A DNA stretch of 64,000 nt from Magicicada septendecula (lineage: Eukaryota > Arthropoda > Insecta > Hemiptera > Cicadidae): positions 26,758,120 to 26,822,119 of the forward strand of contig CM068373.1 of NCBI GenBank assembly GCA_034769895.1. The letters run 5' to 3'. Each line of letters opens with the position of its first letter. The first letter of the stretch is position 1. The notes beneath the pieces were generated by a model. That model saw nothing but the letters and a program-made list of their open reading frames with translations. It was not told the origin of the DNA and did no database searches. The position numbers were made by a program, and so were the translations under genes. Below, piece after piece: positions 23,214 through 33,954 of the stretch.

Positions 23214-24344
23214 GACTGTTCTATATCGGAATCCTCTTCCTCTACTACTGCTACTTTATTGGCACTAAATTTTTGATTGGTATTTCTATTCGACATCTTA
23301 GGTCTTTGTTGTTGTTGCGACTGTGTTTGCTTAGTTTGATTTTGATATTGAAAACTTTTATGCGGTGTTACATTACCGTTACCATTTATATTCGGGTTGT
23401 CGATACCTTCCCATTTTGCAAGTAATGTGAGTAGCTCGTCCCACGACTTAATTCCTTGCGTAAGGACGGCCACCTGTATCCCGCGTCCAAAGTGGTGCGC
23501 AAGTTTACTTACCATGTCAGGTTCGGTTAAGCTAGGCTCAAGATATCTAGCTCTGGATATCAACTGCATCACATATGCTTCTTTAGGCCCTCTGGTATTG
23601 GAATATTTTCCAAACTCCAGCTGCGTACGTATCTTACGCTGGATCTCCTCATTCCTACCTAGCTCTGAAATGTCTTACCAGGTCTTCCAACGTGTTGATT
23701 TTATCCTGGACGATACTAAACCACTCCGCAGCGGTACCCTTAAGTCGCCGCACTATGAAATTAATTCTATCAGCTTCACTTAAGGTATCACCAATTTGCT
23801 CCAGATCCCGCTGGCAAATTTGAATGAAATCCATGGGGTTTTCATTCTCCCGTCCATAAAATCTTTGCTGTGAATTAACGTCATCCAAAGTCTTATATAC
23901 ATACGTAGTACAGTATAGTGGTGACGAGGTACTTTGCAATTGTGACACTTGCTGTTGCAGCTCTTGAATCCGCACGTCTTGCTCGGCCATTAATTCACTC
24001 ACCGTAGATCTGTGTTGTATTACTTGCTCTTCCATACCAGAGAGTTTTGCTTCACATTCACTAAGCCGTGACTTATTTACTTCTAAATTCGCCTCTATAT
24101 TAGCTTTCATAGTTTCCACGGTCTCGCTAATACGCTTTTCTGCCGCTTCTATCATTTGTTTGCTTTGTTTAGATTGCTCCTGCACGGCCGCGTATAATTT
24201 CTTGTTCTCCTCATGGAGTGATTTGTTTTGTTTCCCGGCTTCTGCTGAAAGCTTCTGTATATTCACTTCCATCTTTTCTTCCATAGTTTTCATATTAGCT
24301 AATATGGCCGCTAAAGCACTCTCTATCCCTTTTGACTCCGCCAT
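23201..24344 (-). pseudogene. gag: gag of the gypsy element (one frameshift)
   Basis: Starts at ATG 24344, 377 bases after the primer-binding site. The first 150 residues are heptad-rich and probably a coiled coil. The retrotransposon Gag core follows (FYGRENENPMDFIQICQRDL, then IVRRLKGTAAEWFSIV). This frame stops at 23655. The protein continues one base out of frame through EEIQRKIRTQLEFGKY and LARYLEP-type capsid sequence to a glutamine-rich basic tail and a stop at 23201-23203. A single indel near 23655-23670 explains the break. No CCHC zinc knuckle is visible, and the basic Q/N-rich tail may take its nucleic-acid-binding role. Gag would form virus-like particles in the cytoplasm. Confidence 0.82.
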
Positions 24345-24721
24345 AATGATTAAAATTTAATTTAAAATTTAGTAAATTTAAATTTATTGATTTATACGCA
24401 AAGCAAGTTATTATTATCACAACAAGATTAGAACATATGGTAACCAGTTTATATGCACGCAGAAAAAGCAGTTCAAAATATCAACATGTAAATACCTTAT
24501 CTAACATACAACAACTAATAATCTACCTCCAATATACTGATAAAATCTGTTCATATATGATATACAAGAGAATATGCACACTTGAAAAATTATATCCTCA
24601 GCTTTTCACATGAACAATACACATACAATTATTACGTTAATTATATTTATACGTCGGATTTTTCCAACAAATTTTATATTCATAGACAAATATATAATAG
24701 CGTAAATTTACCGCTATTTTA

Positions 24722-24745
24722 CGAGCCCTACGTTGCTAAGCGCCA
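24722..24745 (-). promoter_or_regulatory. Primer-binding site, tRNA-Lys-like, with an insertion
   Basis: On the minus strand 11 bases after the 5' LTR comes TGGCGC then TTAG then CAACGTAGGGCTCG. The plus-strand form, cgagccctacgttg-ctaa-gcgcca, matches the 3' end of tRNA-Lys(CUU) (cgagccccacgttgggcgcca), with one mismatch and a net 3-base insertion in the acceptor part. Priming by tRNA-Lys is inferred. The insertion should weaken pairing unless a variant tRNA exists. Confidence 0.7.
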
Positions 24746-24756
24746 AAATATCTCTA

Positions 24757-26489
24757 TGCGACAACACAAATTACTAAACTATTGGCGCATAGGATATGAT
24801 AGTATGTGTATTTCAAATTACAAGTCTATATTGGAGGGTTTAAGATTATTTATTGTACAAACACAAGTTATAGTTTATATGGTATATTTGAAATGTACAG
24901 AATGTAATGTATGATATAGAGTCTCTCTTTAAAAATGTTAAATAATGTTCATACGCAAGACGTGATACGTTACATAAGAAGACTCCCACGATGATGTTGT
25001 TGAAGAGAAGGGCCGGTCTTTGCGGTATAGATGGATCGTCAGGTGTGGCTTACAAGTGACAGACGTTTCACAAGAAACGTATACAGCTGGGCTGGCGTCC
25101 TGTAACAGCTTGGCTGATGTCCTGTAACAGCTGGGCTGGTTCTATAACAGCTGGGCTGATGTCCTGTAACAGCTGGGCTGATGTCCTGTAACAGCTGGGC
25201 TGATGTCCTGTAACAGCTGGGCTGATGTCCTGTAACAGCTGGGCTGATGTCCTGCAACAGCTGGGCTGATGTCCTGTAACAGCTGGGCTGATGTCCTGTA
25301 ACAGCTGGGCTGATGTCCTGCAATTCCCACGATGAATCCGACACTTCGCACACACAACGGTACTACGGATTTTAACACTCGCAAAACTTATATAGAGTTT
25401 AAGACCAAGTAATATCTCAGGTGACAGTGAGTTAATCTAATAACGGTATATTGAGCTTATACCTCTCCGGCTTCTTCAAGTGTTCTCGCGAATAACAAGG
25501 TCTACCGCGATCAGCCGACCACCCTATGAGGAAATCTTGCACTAGCACGGAAACGTCTTGATGGAACTATTGCGTAACAATTTATACTACTGTCACTGCG
25601 GAAAATCTCGCACAGTGAAACAGTTACACTCACTTCTTACACACGTAATACTACAATATTAATATCGTGCGTAAAGATATAAATCAATTGTTATGCGTCA
25701 CACGCGTTACTATCCCGAAAAGTCTTAACAGATCCTCGCAAGCGGTAGAGTCTTGTACAAGGATTGTATGTACCGTTCGCGGTAGCAGCAGTGAAGAACT
25801 GCTTGTAATTTTACGCACAATGCGTTAAAACACTGATGTGTGCAAATGTACTACACACACAGTTCTGAGCCTTCCCGTATCACTAACGACGAATAGTTTT
25901 TACAACACCTTGCAAGCGGTAGAATTCTTGTACAAGGATTGCACGACCCGTTCGCGGTAGATGGCGTAGAAGAACTGCCTGTGTAACGACAGGCATAAGA
26001 AAATTTCCAACCACCAGTCAGCATTCTATTGGTGGATGGAAGTCACATGGTAAGTATAAAGTGACCATGCACTTTTCATGCAGTAAAGTGCATTTACTTT
26101 GTAACAGCATGCATAGCGGTAATCAGACTACTCGTATCTCATGCATGCTGCCTACATATTAATAATATACATGAACGTAAACAATAGTCCGACAGGTATA
26201 GGGATTGTAGCGATACACATGTCTCAGTTCAGCTAATGTCAAAACAACGTTAATACTTCACGCACCGCACGGGAAACGTTTCCCAATCGCGCACGCGCGC
26301 ACATTTCCACTAACACAGTACATGAATCACCATAAATAATAATGCACAGTTTTACTAAACTAAACCCATAACCTTACTAAATACAATTGATAACAACCAA
26401 ACTTAACCATCTACCAATATAATATGAATGTCCATTGTCTGTGTAATATATGACTTGCCCCGCCTATCATGATCCTGTGATTCGTTGCA
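24757..26489 (-). repeat. 5' LTR of the gypsy element
   Basis: 1733 bp, TG...CA ends, containing 11 units of a 22-bp minisatellite (25084-25323) and a diverged ~70-bp direct duplication (about 25734 and 25908). It should supply the promoter and polyadenylation signals. A TATA-like tatata lies near 25389-25394, but its use is not established. Compared with the other LTR it has one additional 22-bp unit and an 8-bp cgcgcgca-type insertion near 26290. Confidence 0.93.
25084..25323. repeat. 22-bp minisatellite within the 5' LTR (11 units)
   Basis: Same unit and same order of variants as at 18001-18218 but with one more unit. LTRs are identical at insertion, so a unit was gained or lost afterwards in one of them. 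Confidence 0.95.
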
Positions 26490-26493
26490 GTAT

Positions 26494-27205
26494 ATAATGC
26501 ATCTACAATGCTGTTTTTATTGCTTCATGATTTTGTTAAATTGTAGTTAGACATAAACGTAACCTTTAGATTTCACAATTACGACAGAATAAAAAAATAA
26601 TTCAAAAATAACGATTTAAGTTTTAAACAGGATTTCAGACAATGCAGTCAGAAAGAAATGAGATCGATGTTGGACAGAGAAACTCATAATACATTTCCTG
26701 TTAATTCTTCTTCACAGGAAGAGAATACTCCTTTCAGAACAAGATAACAACAGTCTAAAAATAGCGGTAAACAAAGAAAGCCGCAGAATATAATACTCTG
26801 AAGAAAAAGGAATGTATCAAAATTTATAAGAATAAACAAAATAATATCTTGGAACGAATGTTGCAACATGACAACATCGACAAATTTATGGAAGGCCGTA
26901 TCAACATTAAGAACACACTGAGTAAACCGTATGGGTTTCTATAAGCCAACTTGCAGGAAACAACACATTGCACGCTCTAGAATCTCATACTTAATCTCAT
27001 ACTGACGGGCGAGAAGGACAATAAAACTGACTGCCACAAACAAATCAGAACAACCACAGAGCCGGGTATAAAAGACGACCGGGAACTAACATCAAAATGG
27101 ACCACAAGAGAGCTCACGATGAAGACGATACAACAAACAAACTTCATCTCTAAAAGTTCAAAATATTTCCACTACTTGTTTCTGCATCGTACGATGGCTG
27201 CATAT
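26494..27205. other. Unassigned
   Basis: Flank of the gypsy insertion, starting with the target sequence tataatg. A short conceptual stretch on the plus strand (ERMLQHDNIDKFMEG near 26850) is not assignable. Confidence 0.3.
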
Positions 27206-27792
27206 TGATACGACGGTCTAATGATCGTCGTATGGTACAGTGGAAAACAAAATACAAGATACCAATTAAGTCACTAATCACCAGCTTTAATTACCACAAT
27301 AAAACAGTTTGTAATCAACAAAATAGTCTCTTACAATAAATCGAATAAAAATTGTTCACACGCAATCAAAATGTCAACTAATATAAAACACAATTGTATT
27401 ACAAATGTCCCGCACAAATATAAAACATGTAACACTTCGCCGCACTGTGTAAAGCGCCACTCAAACACACTGTGTAATCGCCCGACAATAACTGAAAACT
27501 AAGCAGCAGGTAGGTGTCATTTATAGTCTGCAGGGATCCACAATATGCGTCCTTAACAAGCCATCGAAAATTCTGGAGGACATTTCATAGCAGAAACACG
27601 CACCGTTGGGCTAATTGAGAAACTTCTCGAACAACGCTACCGAATGTACGAGACTGTTCCGCATTACGTAACACTGCCTCGCGTGTTAAATGTCACGTAC
27701 GCATTACAGCTGCGTGAATAGAGTAGAACAACGTTCTCCAATGTACCAGAACGTTCCGTATTGGCATAATACTTTTTCTTTATTACGTAACA
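27206..27792. mobile_element. Solo LTR, family 3
   Basis: Begins tgatacgacggtct, includes gtacagtggaaaacaaaata and ccagctttaatta, and ends attacgtaaca. The same landmarks occur at 47286-47716, 48440-48948 and about 50362-50845. TG...CA ends and the absence of internal sequence indicate solo LTRs. Flanks are atat on the left and atac on the right, one mismatch in a 4-bp target duplication. The superfamily (gypsy or BEL) cannot be told. Confidence 0.6.
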
Positions 27793-28322
27793 ATACGATC
27801 TGTCAGCTTTCTAAAAATATGGAAGAGAGAAAAACGTATCTTCATACTAAAGCCCAGCAAAGAAACAGAGTTGACATATCTAAGTTCAGACCCATAAGCT
27901 TACTAATTTTTTTTTTTTTTTTTTTATTGGAGATCTGTAATCTGTTCGACTAAGCGAATATTTAACAAATTGGCTGACTACACATATACAGGATTTTGAA
28001 GAGCTGACCATTGACAGCTTTTCTTGTTTTTGATAATAGATTAAAGAGGTACACAAAATACAAAACTAAATGATAAAACATGTAAACAAATGAACAAAAA
28101 TCACTTCCACTTCCTGCTGGCATGATACAATAAGTTCAAATGTTAAACACTGGGCCCATAAGGCACATATACAGGTTGACATTAACACTTATTAATGACA
28201 CGAATTATAAGCTTACTAATGTAGGAGGAAAAGTACTAAAGAAAGTCATACTCAGTAGAATAGTGAATTATATCTGTAACAAACTACCAACTAAGGCAAT
28301 ACTTACGTTTGACGGATGTTAA
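27793..28322 (+). pseudogene. LINE RT fragment split by a 299-bp insertion
   Basis: The left part ends in DISKFRPISLL, the conserved RT motif 1 of LINEs. The right part, from about 28207, resumes with TNVGGKVLKKVILSRIVNYI, which normally follows directly. The intervening 27908-28206 is an insertion (separate entry). The fragment ends at a stop near 28319, and no catalytic YADD motif is present. The right-hand portion is open but isolated. Confidence 0.65.
27908..28206 (-). mobile_element. 299-bp poly(A)-tailed retroposon nested in a LINE fragment
   Basis: It starts with a run of about 19 T (a poly(A) tail on the minus strand) and is flanked by an exact 14-bp direct repeat, ataagcttactaat, at 27894-27907 and 28207-28220. 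This is the hallmark of target-primed reverse transcription. No coding sequence or clear tRNA-derived head is visible, so it is either a 5'-truncated LINE 3' end or a SINE. Confidence 0.75.
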
Positions 28323-28463
28323 GTATATAGTCTAATAGTCTAATAGAAATAACTTAATTTTTTTAACTTTGTCTACTGTCAGATCTCGTACAACCATATA
28401 TATGTGAGGACACGCGCGCGCGCGCGTAATCACACAAAGACACATTCCATCAATATAAATAAT

Positions 28464-29474
28464 TTTTTTTTTTTTTTTTTGCGGGGGAGGAAAAATGCAT
28501 TATACACCATCAGGAGACACCCGACTGGTCTCCCGGTGTGTGGGACTCGCACCCACTAAAAAACCTCCACTTTACAGGCAGGGAACCCCCCCTGGAACAA
28601 CTATTCGTATGGCTTCAGGGTGGCACCTCGTATTGCGCCTACTAGTCTTCTACAGCTTTGTCTATATGATCAACCTGTGAGACGGTCCAGTTCAGGCTTC
28701 TTTTGCCGCAGGACCATCCTCACGAAGGTCACAACCATGTCCCCAATTCTCTTTGCTGTTGAGCATGACGCCTATGATGTTATCAGGCGTCATGGGGCCA
28801 ATCTCCGATTCGAGTCCTCGCCTCTCCAGCACCCACCGTTGACACTCGAAAAAAGTATGATGAGCGTCATCAGAGTCTGAGTCGCCATACACGCACGACG
28901 GATCCTCCATCTTACCCATCCTTCGCAGGTATGCACAGAAATAACCATGACCTGTCAGTAATTGAGTAAGGTAATAATCTACCTCGCCGTGCGTTCTGTC
29001 CACCCATTCAGGGAGGTTCCCAATCAGCCTCGCCGTCCACCTAGCTCGACTCTCCTGCTCCCATCGTAGTTGCCAGCTCCGCATGGAGTGTGCCCTGGCC
29101 ACTGCTCTTGCTTCTACAAACCCCAAGTCTTCCTTGGTTGTGTAGACCCTCCTTCTCTCCTCAGCCATCAGATCTATTGGCATTACTCCAGCGACAACCA
29201 ACACTGCTGGTTCCGACACCGTTCTGTAGGAGCTTGCAATCCGAAGTGCTCCTCTTCGTTGTACCGCGGCCATCTGCTTGCGGTATTTTTCTTGCTTCAG
29301 TGCGTCGGCCCAGACCTCGCATCCGTAGAGGAGAATCGAGTTGGTCACCGACATCAGCAGTCGCCGTCTTCCTGCAGCTGGGCCTCCGACATTTGCCATT
29401 AGTCTGCTTAGCACAGCAACGACCTTAGCGGCTTTCTCCGAGGAACATCGAATTTGCTCCCAGTAGGAAAGTTT
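28464..29474 (-). mobile_element. 5'-truncated R1-clade LINE with 15-bp target duplication
   Basis: Flanked by the exact 15-bp repeat atcaatataaataat at 28449-28463 and 29475-29489. The minus-strand 3' end is a poly(A) of about 17 bases (28464-28480). A 210-base 3' UTR and the C-terminal third of ORF2 are present. R1 elements normally sit at a fixed 28S rDNA site. This copy is in AT-rich non-rDNA, so it is a non-specific lineage or an off-target insertion. Confidence 0.85.
28692..29474 (-). pseudogene. R1-type ORF2 C-terminus (RT thumb and zinc-finger region)
   Basis: The open frame continues upstream of its first ATG (29414) to the truncation point, reading KLSYWEQIRCSSEKAAKVV. Features of the R1 clade are SILLYGCEVWADAL, QRRGALRIASSYRTVSEPA, VLVVAGVMPIDLMAEERRR and a C-terminal zinc module (PSCVYGDSDSDDAHHTFFEC, then QRW). 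The usual C-x2-C of that module reads C-V-Y-G, so the second cysteine is lost. It stays open to the stop at 28692 although 5' truncation makes it inert. Confidence 0.85.
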
Positions 29475-29489
29475 ATCAATATAAATAAT

Positions 29490-30235
29490 AACAGTAATAT
29501 TAAGTAATCGATTTCAAAACGTACTGATAAATATTAAATGCTTGTCGGATAACAAGAAGAACCGAAATGAATATGTTTATTAAAAATTAAAGCCATGTAC
29601 ATCATTCTTGAACACATCACTATAAACAAACTTGTTTATATGGATGAACTATTTGTGATTAAAAGAATAGTAATTGTTGAAACGGAAATTACATCAATAA
29701 TTTAAAAGTCGACTTCAAATCAGTAATTTCAAGCACGATTAATGGTAACATAAATTCTCTTGAAACTCTTTTCTTGACTAATTTTATCGTCAGAATAATG
29801 CTTGTAGTGAGCTAGATAGTAGAGCGTTAAAACAAATGACGTAATTTTCTTCCCCTTGTTGTAACATCCATCCTGGGACACTCTCCATTACCTACGTTTT
29901 CTTGACTCGAGTTATTACAACTTACAACCTTTCTCTGTTGTCATCTTTACCTTTATCATTACAACAATTTTGTTTCGTAAGTATATTCTATACAAATATT
30001 AAAATATATGTAAATCTAAGAACAAAAATAAATATAAATATATTTGTAATTTATTTATTAAAATACATAAATTAATAAATTAATAAAAAATAAATTTGCA
30101 TTACCATAAAAATACAAATATTTCGTTCGGGCTACATATAAATTCAAAAGCGACTTTATAAATCTGCCTGTGTCTGTATCTGTCGTTATTTGAAAGCTTT
30201 TTTAAGATTTTGCCATTTCCATCTTGTGCTTAGTT
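29490..30235. other. Unassigned AT-rich sequence
   Basis: No genes recognised. 30000-30120 is nearly pure A/T. Confidence 0.35.
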
Positions 30236-30850
30236 ATACAGGTGGTTTTAAAAAGAATAACCCAAATTTAAATAGTTATATTTATTGATTAAAACACGTT
30301 ACAATAATGGAACAAAATGCAAAATTATAATGTTTCAGCAACGTTATTAGAAATGGGTTTTGTGTCCACCACCAGCCGCACGGGCAACATCAAGACGATA
30401 GCTAAATTCATCCCACACTTTTCGCAAGGTATCATCTTCGTCTCAAGCTCTTGCTGCTGATATCCTGTTTCTGAGCTCGTCTAGGTGACGAACTAACGGT
30501 GGAACAAAAACACGGTCTTTCACTTATCCCCACAAGAAGAAGTCGTATGTGGTCGTGTCTGAGATCTTGGAGGCCAAGCATGTAGGACAGTATCTCGGGG
30601 TCCGTTGCGCCCTATCCAACGTTGAGGTAGTGTGTCAGTCAAGGATTGCCGTACGTTATTGTGCCAGTGTGGCAGGACTCCGTTTTTTAAGTTCTCTGCT
30701 GGTACGGCGAGTAGACATTTCTGGGCTTCGCTCAAACGCCTGTTGAATTCTTTACACATCTTAATCAGAAGAGTGCGAGGTCCGCCTAAACTCTTACGTC
30801 TTACAAACATACTGTTTCTTCAGACTGGTGATACCAACGACAAATGTATG
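30236..30850 (-). pseudogene. Tc1/mariner-superfamily transposase C-terminal remnant
   Basis: The minus-strand frame 30810-30520 contains PHWHNNVRQSL, QRWIGRNGP and AWPPRSQTRP, the region around the second and third catalytic residues in a widespread insect mariner-like family (normally followed by SPDL-PLDFFLWG). The remainder continues in another frame as FVPPLVRHLDELRNRI, a stop, then VWDEFSYRLDVARAAGGGHK, the normal C-terminus (about 30350-30510). A frame change and a stop make it inactive. The sequence acaggtggttttaaaaag at 30239-30256 may be a transposon end. Confidence 0.65.
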
Positions 30851-31252
30851 TTTTTTTTATAATACCAATTATAAAATGACTGTATTTTATAATTTTTTTG
30901 CACACTTGCATTCGTTAAATGACTAACATAGTTTATATTTTTACAGCTTACCCTTTACATAAGTGAGACAGTGTATACGCGTGTAATACGTCAGTTTATA
31001 ATGGCCTGTGCTTTAAAAAATAAGACCACACAAAAGAGATGATAAATCAGAAACACAGATTGACACAGCTGCCCTGCATAAAACAGCATTAGAGGTGAGC
31101 AATGTGTTTAACCCTGAAATTAGTGAGCTGTTTGTCAGCTAAAATAAAAATAAGATGTAGTTTCCCAGCTAGATTTCTACAATTAGAAAATATATTACAA
31201 CGGTATATCTTTGTGTATACAGGTTGCAAATATAAATTTGTTTGTTTTTGAG
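30851..31252. other. Unassigned, next to an LTR primer-binding site
   Basis: If the LTR at 31280 is a 5' LTR on the minus strand, this would be leader or gag sequence, but no gag-like frame is recognisable. Confidence 0.3.
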
Positions 31253-31277
31253 GAGCCCCACGTTCTTGGGACGCCGA
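31253..31277 (-). promoter_or_regulatory. Probable tRNA-Lys-type primer-binding site of LTR family 2
   Basis: The plus strand reads gagccccacgtt-ctt-ggg-a-cgcc, which is the tRNA-Lys 3' end with a three-base and a one-base insertion, ending three or four bases before the LTR start tgatataac at 31280. The insertion sits at the same place as in the 24.7-kb element, which argues for a real, shared primer variant. Confidence 0.5.
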
Positions 31278-31279
31278 AA

Positions 31280-32846
31280 TGATATAACACCACAAATTTA
31301 TATTTATTTAATGTAATTTAAATGTGTGAGAAAATGTGTGTTATATAACATAACAAATTCAATTTAATTTATTGAATTGATTTCATGGGTGTAATCGTAA
31401 TAAGAAGATGATACGTTATATAAGTTTAAAATTGTTCCATAATTTATTTATTAAACAAAATCTTTCATATCGCATATTAAACATTGACTCATTATTATAT
31501 CGTTTGTACGAAGTTTTCGTACATAACTTATTGCTAACAAGTTACATACACAAGTTATACACAAATCTTATTATCTAACTTTAATTATTTTAAAATATTG
31601 ATTTTGCTCTCGGCTTACTCATTGTGTGTTTATCTTTTTTGCAATTGCTGATTCATTAGCTTCAAAAATGAATTTACTTCTATTGAAATTTTTTTATATT
31701 ACTCTGTTTTAAATTTTTACTGCATATGCCTTCTCCTTGATCATCAAAGACTTTACTAATTACGTTAATTCAAAAATCAAATATTTCTCTCATCATTTAC
31801 GTTACTAATTACTAAATTTGATACAAGAAATATTATTCTAATTTTATTATTCTGCTGTTACATTTATGCATAATTTATTTATTTCCATACTGGTTGAATG
31901 TCTTTCATTCCAACTTTAATTAGTGTCTTTCAAATGTCTATAATTACAATTTTTTTTTATCACCTCGTTTCACGTGGTTATTCATCCGTACGTCCTCCTT
32001 TGGTCCTCTGGTCGTGCCCTCCTGCATGTGTTGATTAATAGTCGCCTCGCCTCACGTCATATGCTGCCGGTGTGTACATAGAACTCATCGTATGTATTCT
32101 GTGGCTCTGGTTAGTCATCTAGTTTGTCCTGTGACTCTCACTATAGATGTGAATTGACGTCGTCGTCTGACATAGCCTCCTGCGGCAACGGTTGAATCGA
32201 GAAGAAGAAACCTTATTAGCGCGACCTGATATTTATAGTCAGGTCGTGCAAAAATTCCTGTCTGAACAATATCTAACCTGTCAGATTCTGTCGAGCGTCA
32301 CTTTCCCACTCTGGTTCAAGTCACAATTTCCGCCTATTTTCGCGAATTACGAAGTTTGTCTCACCTCACTCGATCCTCAATCGATCACTAATTTTTATGT
32401 GATTACTATACGCAAATTGCATTTCTTTATGGTACTCACAAAACGAGTTATTCATTTTTTACGTACAGTAATTGCACTTTTCGTCACACCTGTACGGTTT
32501 TTTAACACTTTATTCACCTATAAATTCTATACACTTTGGTGTCTTTTGTTTTATCCTATAGTTTCCTTATAATTAAAATAAACATACAACTATTCCACTT
32601 GAAAAGGGTTGGTTACATTTCAGGAACGGACAGGTTTCACACACACCAACAAAATACGCGCGTACACAACGCTAGCGACAGGTGAGTCGATAATGCATGT
32701 CCATGCATGTATTCTGCGCTCCCTATTTTTACTACGATCCAACTTATGCAATCTGAATCATGTTTATTAATTCATATTTGTTTATTTTTCTTATTTATTT
32801 ATTTATTTTGGCAATGCACAGTACCGTTAATGTTTGTACTGTTGCA
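31280..32846 (-). mobile_element. LTR of gypsy-type family 2 (adjacent primer-binding site)
   Basis: About 1.57 kb from tgatataac to gtactgttgca (TG...CA). From 31512 on it is shared with 58786-60117, and less closely with 14066-15871 and 1-572. Open frames of 116-126 codons on the plus strand are conserved only because the two copies are recent duplicates. The right end runs straight into a Penelope-type terminal repeat. Confidence 0.55.
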
Positions 32847-33170
32847 ACATATTTTGTTTGAGGCTTTCACGGCCTGTTTCAATGTTATGAGCACTTCGGT
32901 TTGCGGGGCTGTGAGGACGTGGTCTGAGGTTGTTTGGTGCAAACGTATCGGTCATGCCTTCAACGGTCATCTTCAGTGCAGAAGCGTCCAAAACACTGAC
33001 AAAGGTTTCGTAGTCAGTGACCACTGGACTGTGGTTAAGGATAGTGGCTGTGAGTAGGACACCCATATTTATAAACTTTTGGAGGCCGCAAGAATTTGTC
33101 ATCTAATACTACTAGCCAATCAGAAGAAAGGTGAATTCTTATTGGTTCGCCACAACTCGCGTCCAAAGAG
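32847..33170 (-). repeat. Penelope-type terminal repeat with hammerhead-like core
   Basis: Parallels 41136-41475: ttgcggggctgtgagg versus ttgtcaggctgtaagg, tgcaaacgt, caacggtcatcttcagtgca, gaccactggactgtggttaa, and the ending aaacttttggagg...gccaatcagaagaaag. The hammerhead-like part on the minus strand (32938-32980) has CTGAAGA and TGCA/TGCA stem I, but GATA replaces GAAA, so this copy should be inactive. The 60210-60250 copy has the same change. Confidence 0.5.
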
Positions 33171-33189
33171 CACTCAATGAGAGGGACTC

Positions 33190-33745
33190 ACCCCGCCGAT
33201 TCATTGCAATAGATGCTACTTGCGCTAGTCCAACGAGGTCAAGTACCTCGGAGTACACTTTGACCGTCGGCTCATGTGGCGTACCCACGATCAGACAGTT
33301 CATAAGCGAGCATCCGCTCGTCTGAGCTTACTTTTTCCACTCCTGATCAGCTCAGCCATAACCAGAAAATTTGGCAAAATGATGGTCGGTGCGTATCTGC
33401 TGCCGTCATTACCTACGCTTGCCCGGTTTGGGGTTACCTCGCCGCAATGCATAAAACGAAGTTGCAAAGCGTCCTCGACAGGGGTCTTCGGCTAGCGGCC
33501 AAAGTCCCTCGTCGCTTTTCATCTCGCCTTCTAAGGATAGGATTTTGCGTCCGATCCTTAGACGACACTTTCAGGCGGCTGGCACGCAAATTTTATGCAC
33601 GTGCGGCGAGGTTCCCAGACAATCCTCATGTGGCTGGGCTGGGCAGGTACCGTATACGTCCAGGTGATTCGTGGAAACGCCCTCGGTGTATACTGCGCTA
33701 CTGTAGGCTAGCACAACAGCCGAGAAACGGCCTGCTATAGAGCAC
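33190..33745 (+). pseudogene. Jockey-clade LINE ORF2 C-terminus
   Basis: Plus-strand translation gives VKYLGVHFDRRLMWRTH, ASARLSLLFPLLISSAITRK, then after a frame change VWGYLAAMHKTKLQSVLDRG, LRLAAKVPRRFSSRLLR, DTFRRLARKFYARAARFPDN and VAGLGRYRIRPGD. This is the RT thumb and tail of Jockey elements. The frame breaks between about 33405 and 33445. Upstream RT motifs are absent. The fragment sits between opposite-facing pieces of Penelope-type terminal repeat. Confidence 0.75.
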
Positions 33746-33954
33746 ACGCCCTACTTGGGCAGGACCACGAGGCAGGGGCTCCAGAAGGTAGCTCGGAACT
33801 CAGTTTACTGAGCGGTTCGTCTCTGCGACGCACAACCGCGCAGCCCAGAGTCAGTCAGTCAGTTGCAATAGATGGATGTTTCTGAATCTGAACAGACTCC
33901 GTACGCAGGCGAGGGAAATGGAAATACGCACTCAATACAACTAAATAACTATTT

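Larger units (their letters stand above)
17674..26489 (-). mobile_element. Nearly complete Ty3/gypsy LTR retrotransposon
   Basis: An 8.8-kb element flanked by gtat at 17670-17673 and 26490-26493. Two LTRs (17674-19375 and 24757-26489) begin TGCGACAAC and end GTTGCA on the plus strand. Read on the minus strand the order is 5' LTR, primer-binding site, gag, -1 frameshift signal, protease, RT, RNase H, integrase with GPY/F module, purine tract, 3' LTR. There is no envelope-like frame. The long LTRs and tRNA-Lys-type primer recall the Osvaldo/Ulysses group, which is inference only. Two one-base frame breaks (gag near 23655-23670, protease near 22845-22850) make this copy non-autonomous, although RT and integrase are open. 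The LTRs differ at roughly 18 sites plus indels, suggesting young age. Confidence 0.93.

Noticed and set aside
32192-33057. Frames of 116-126 codons conserved at 59673-60328
   Set aside because: Conservation only reflects the recent block duplication. They lie in LTR and terminal-repeat sequence.
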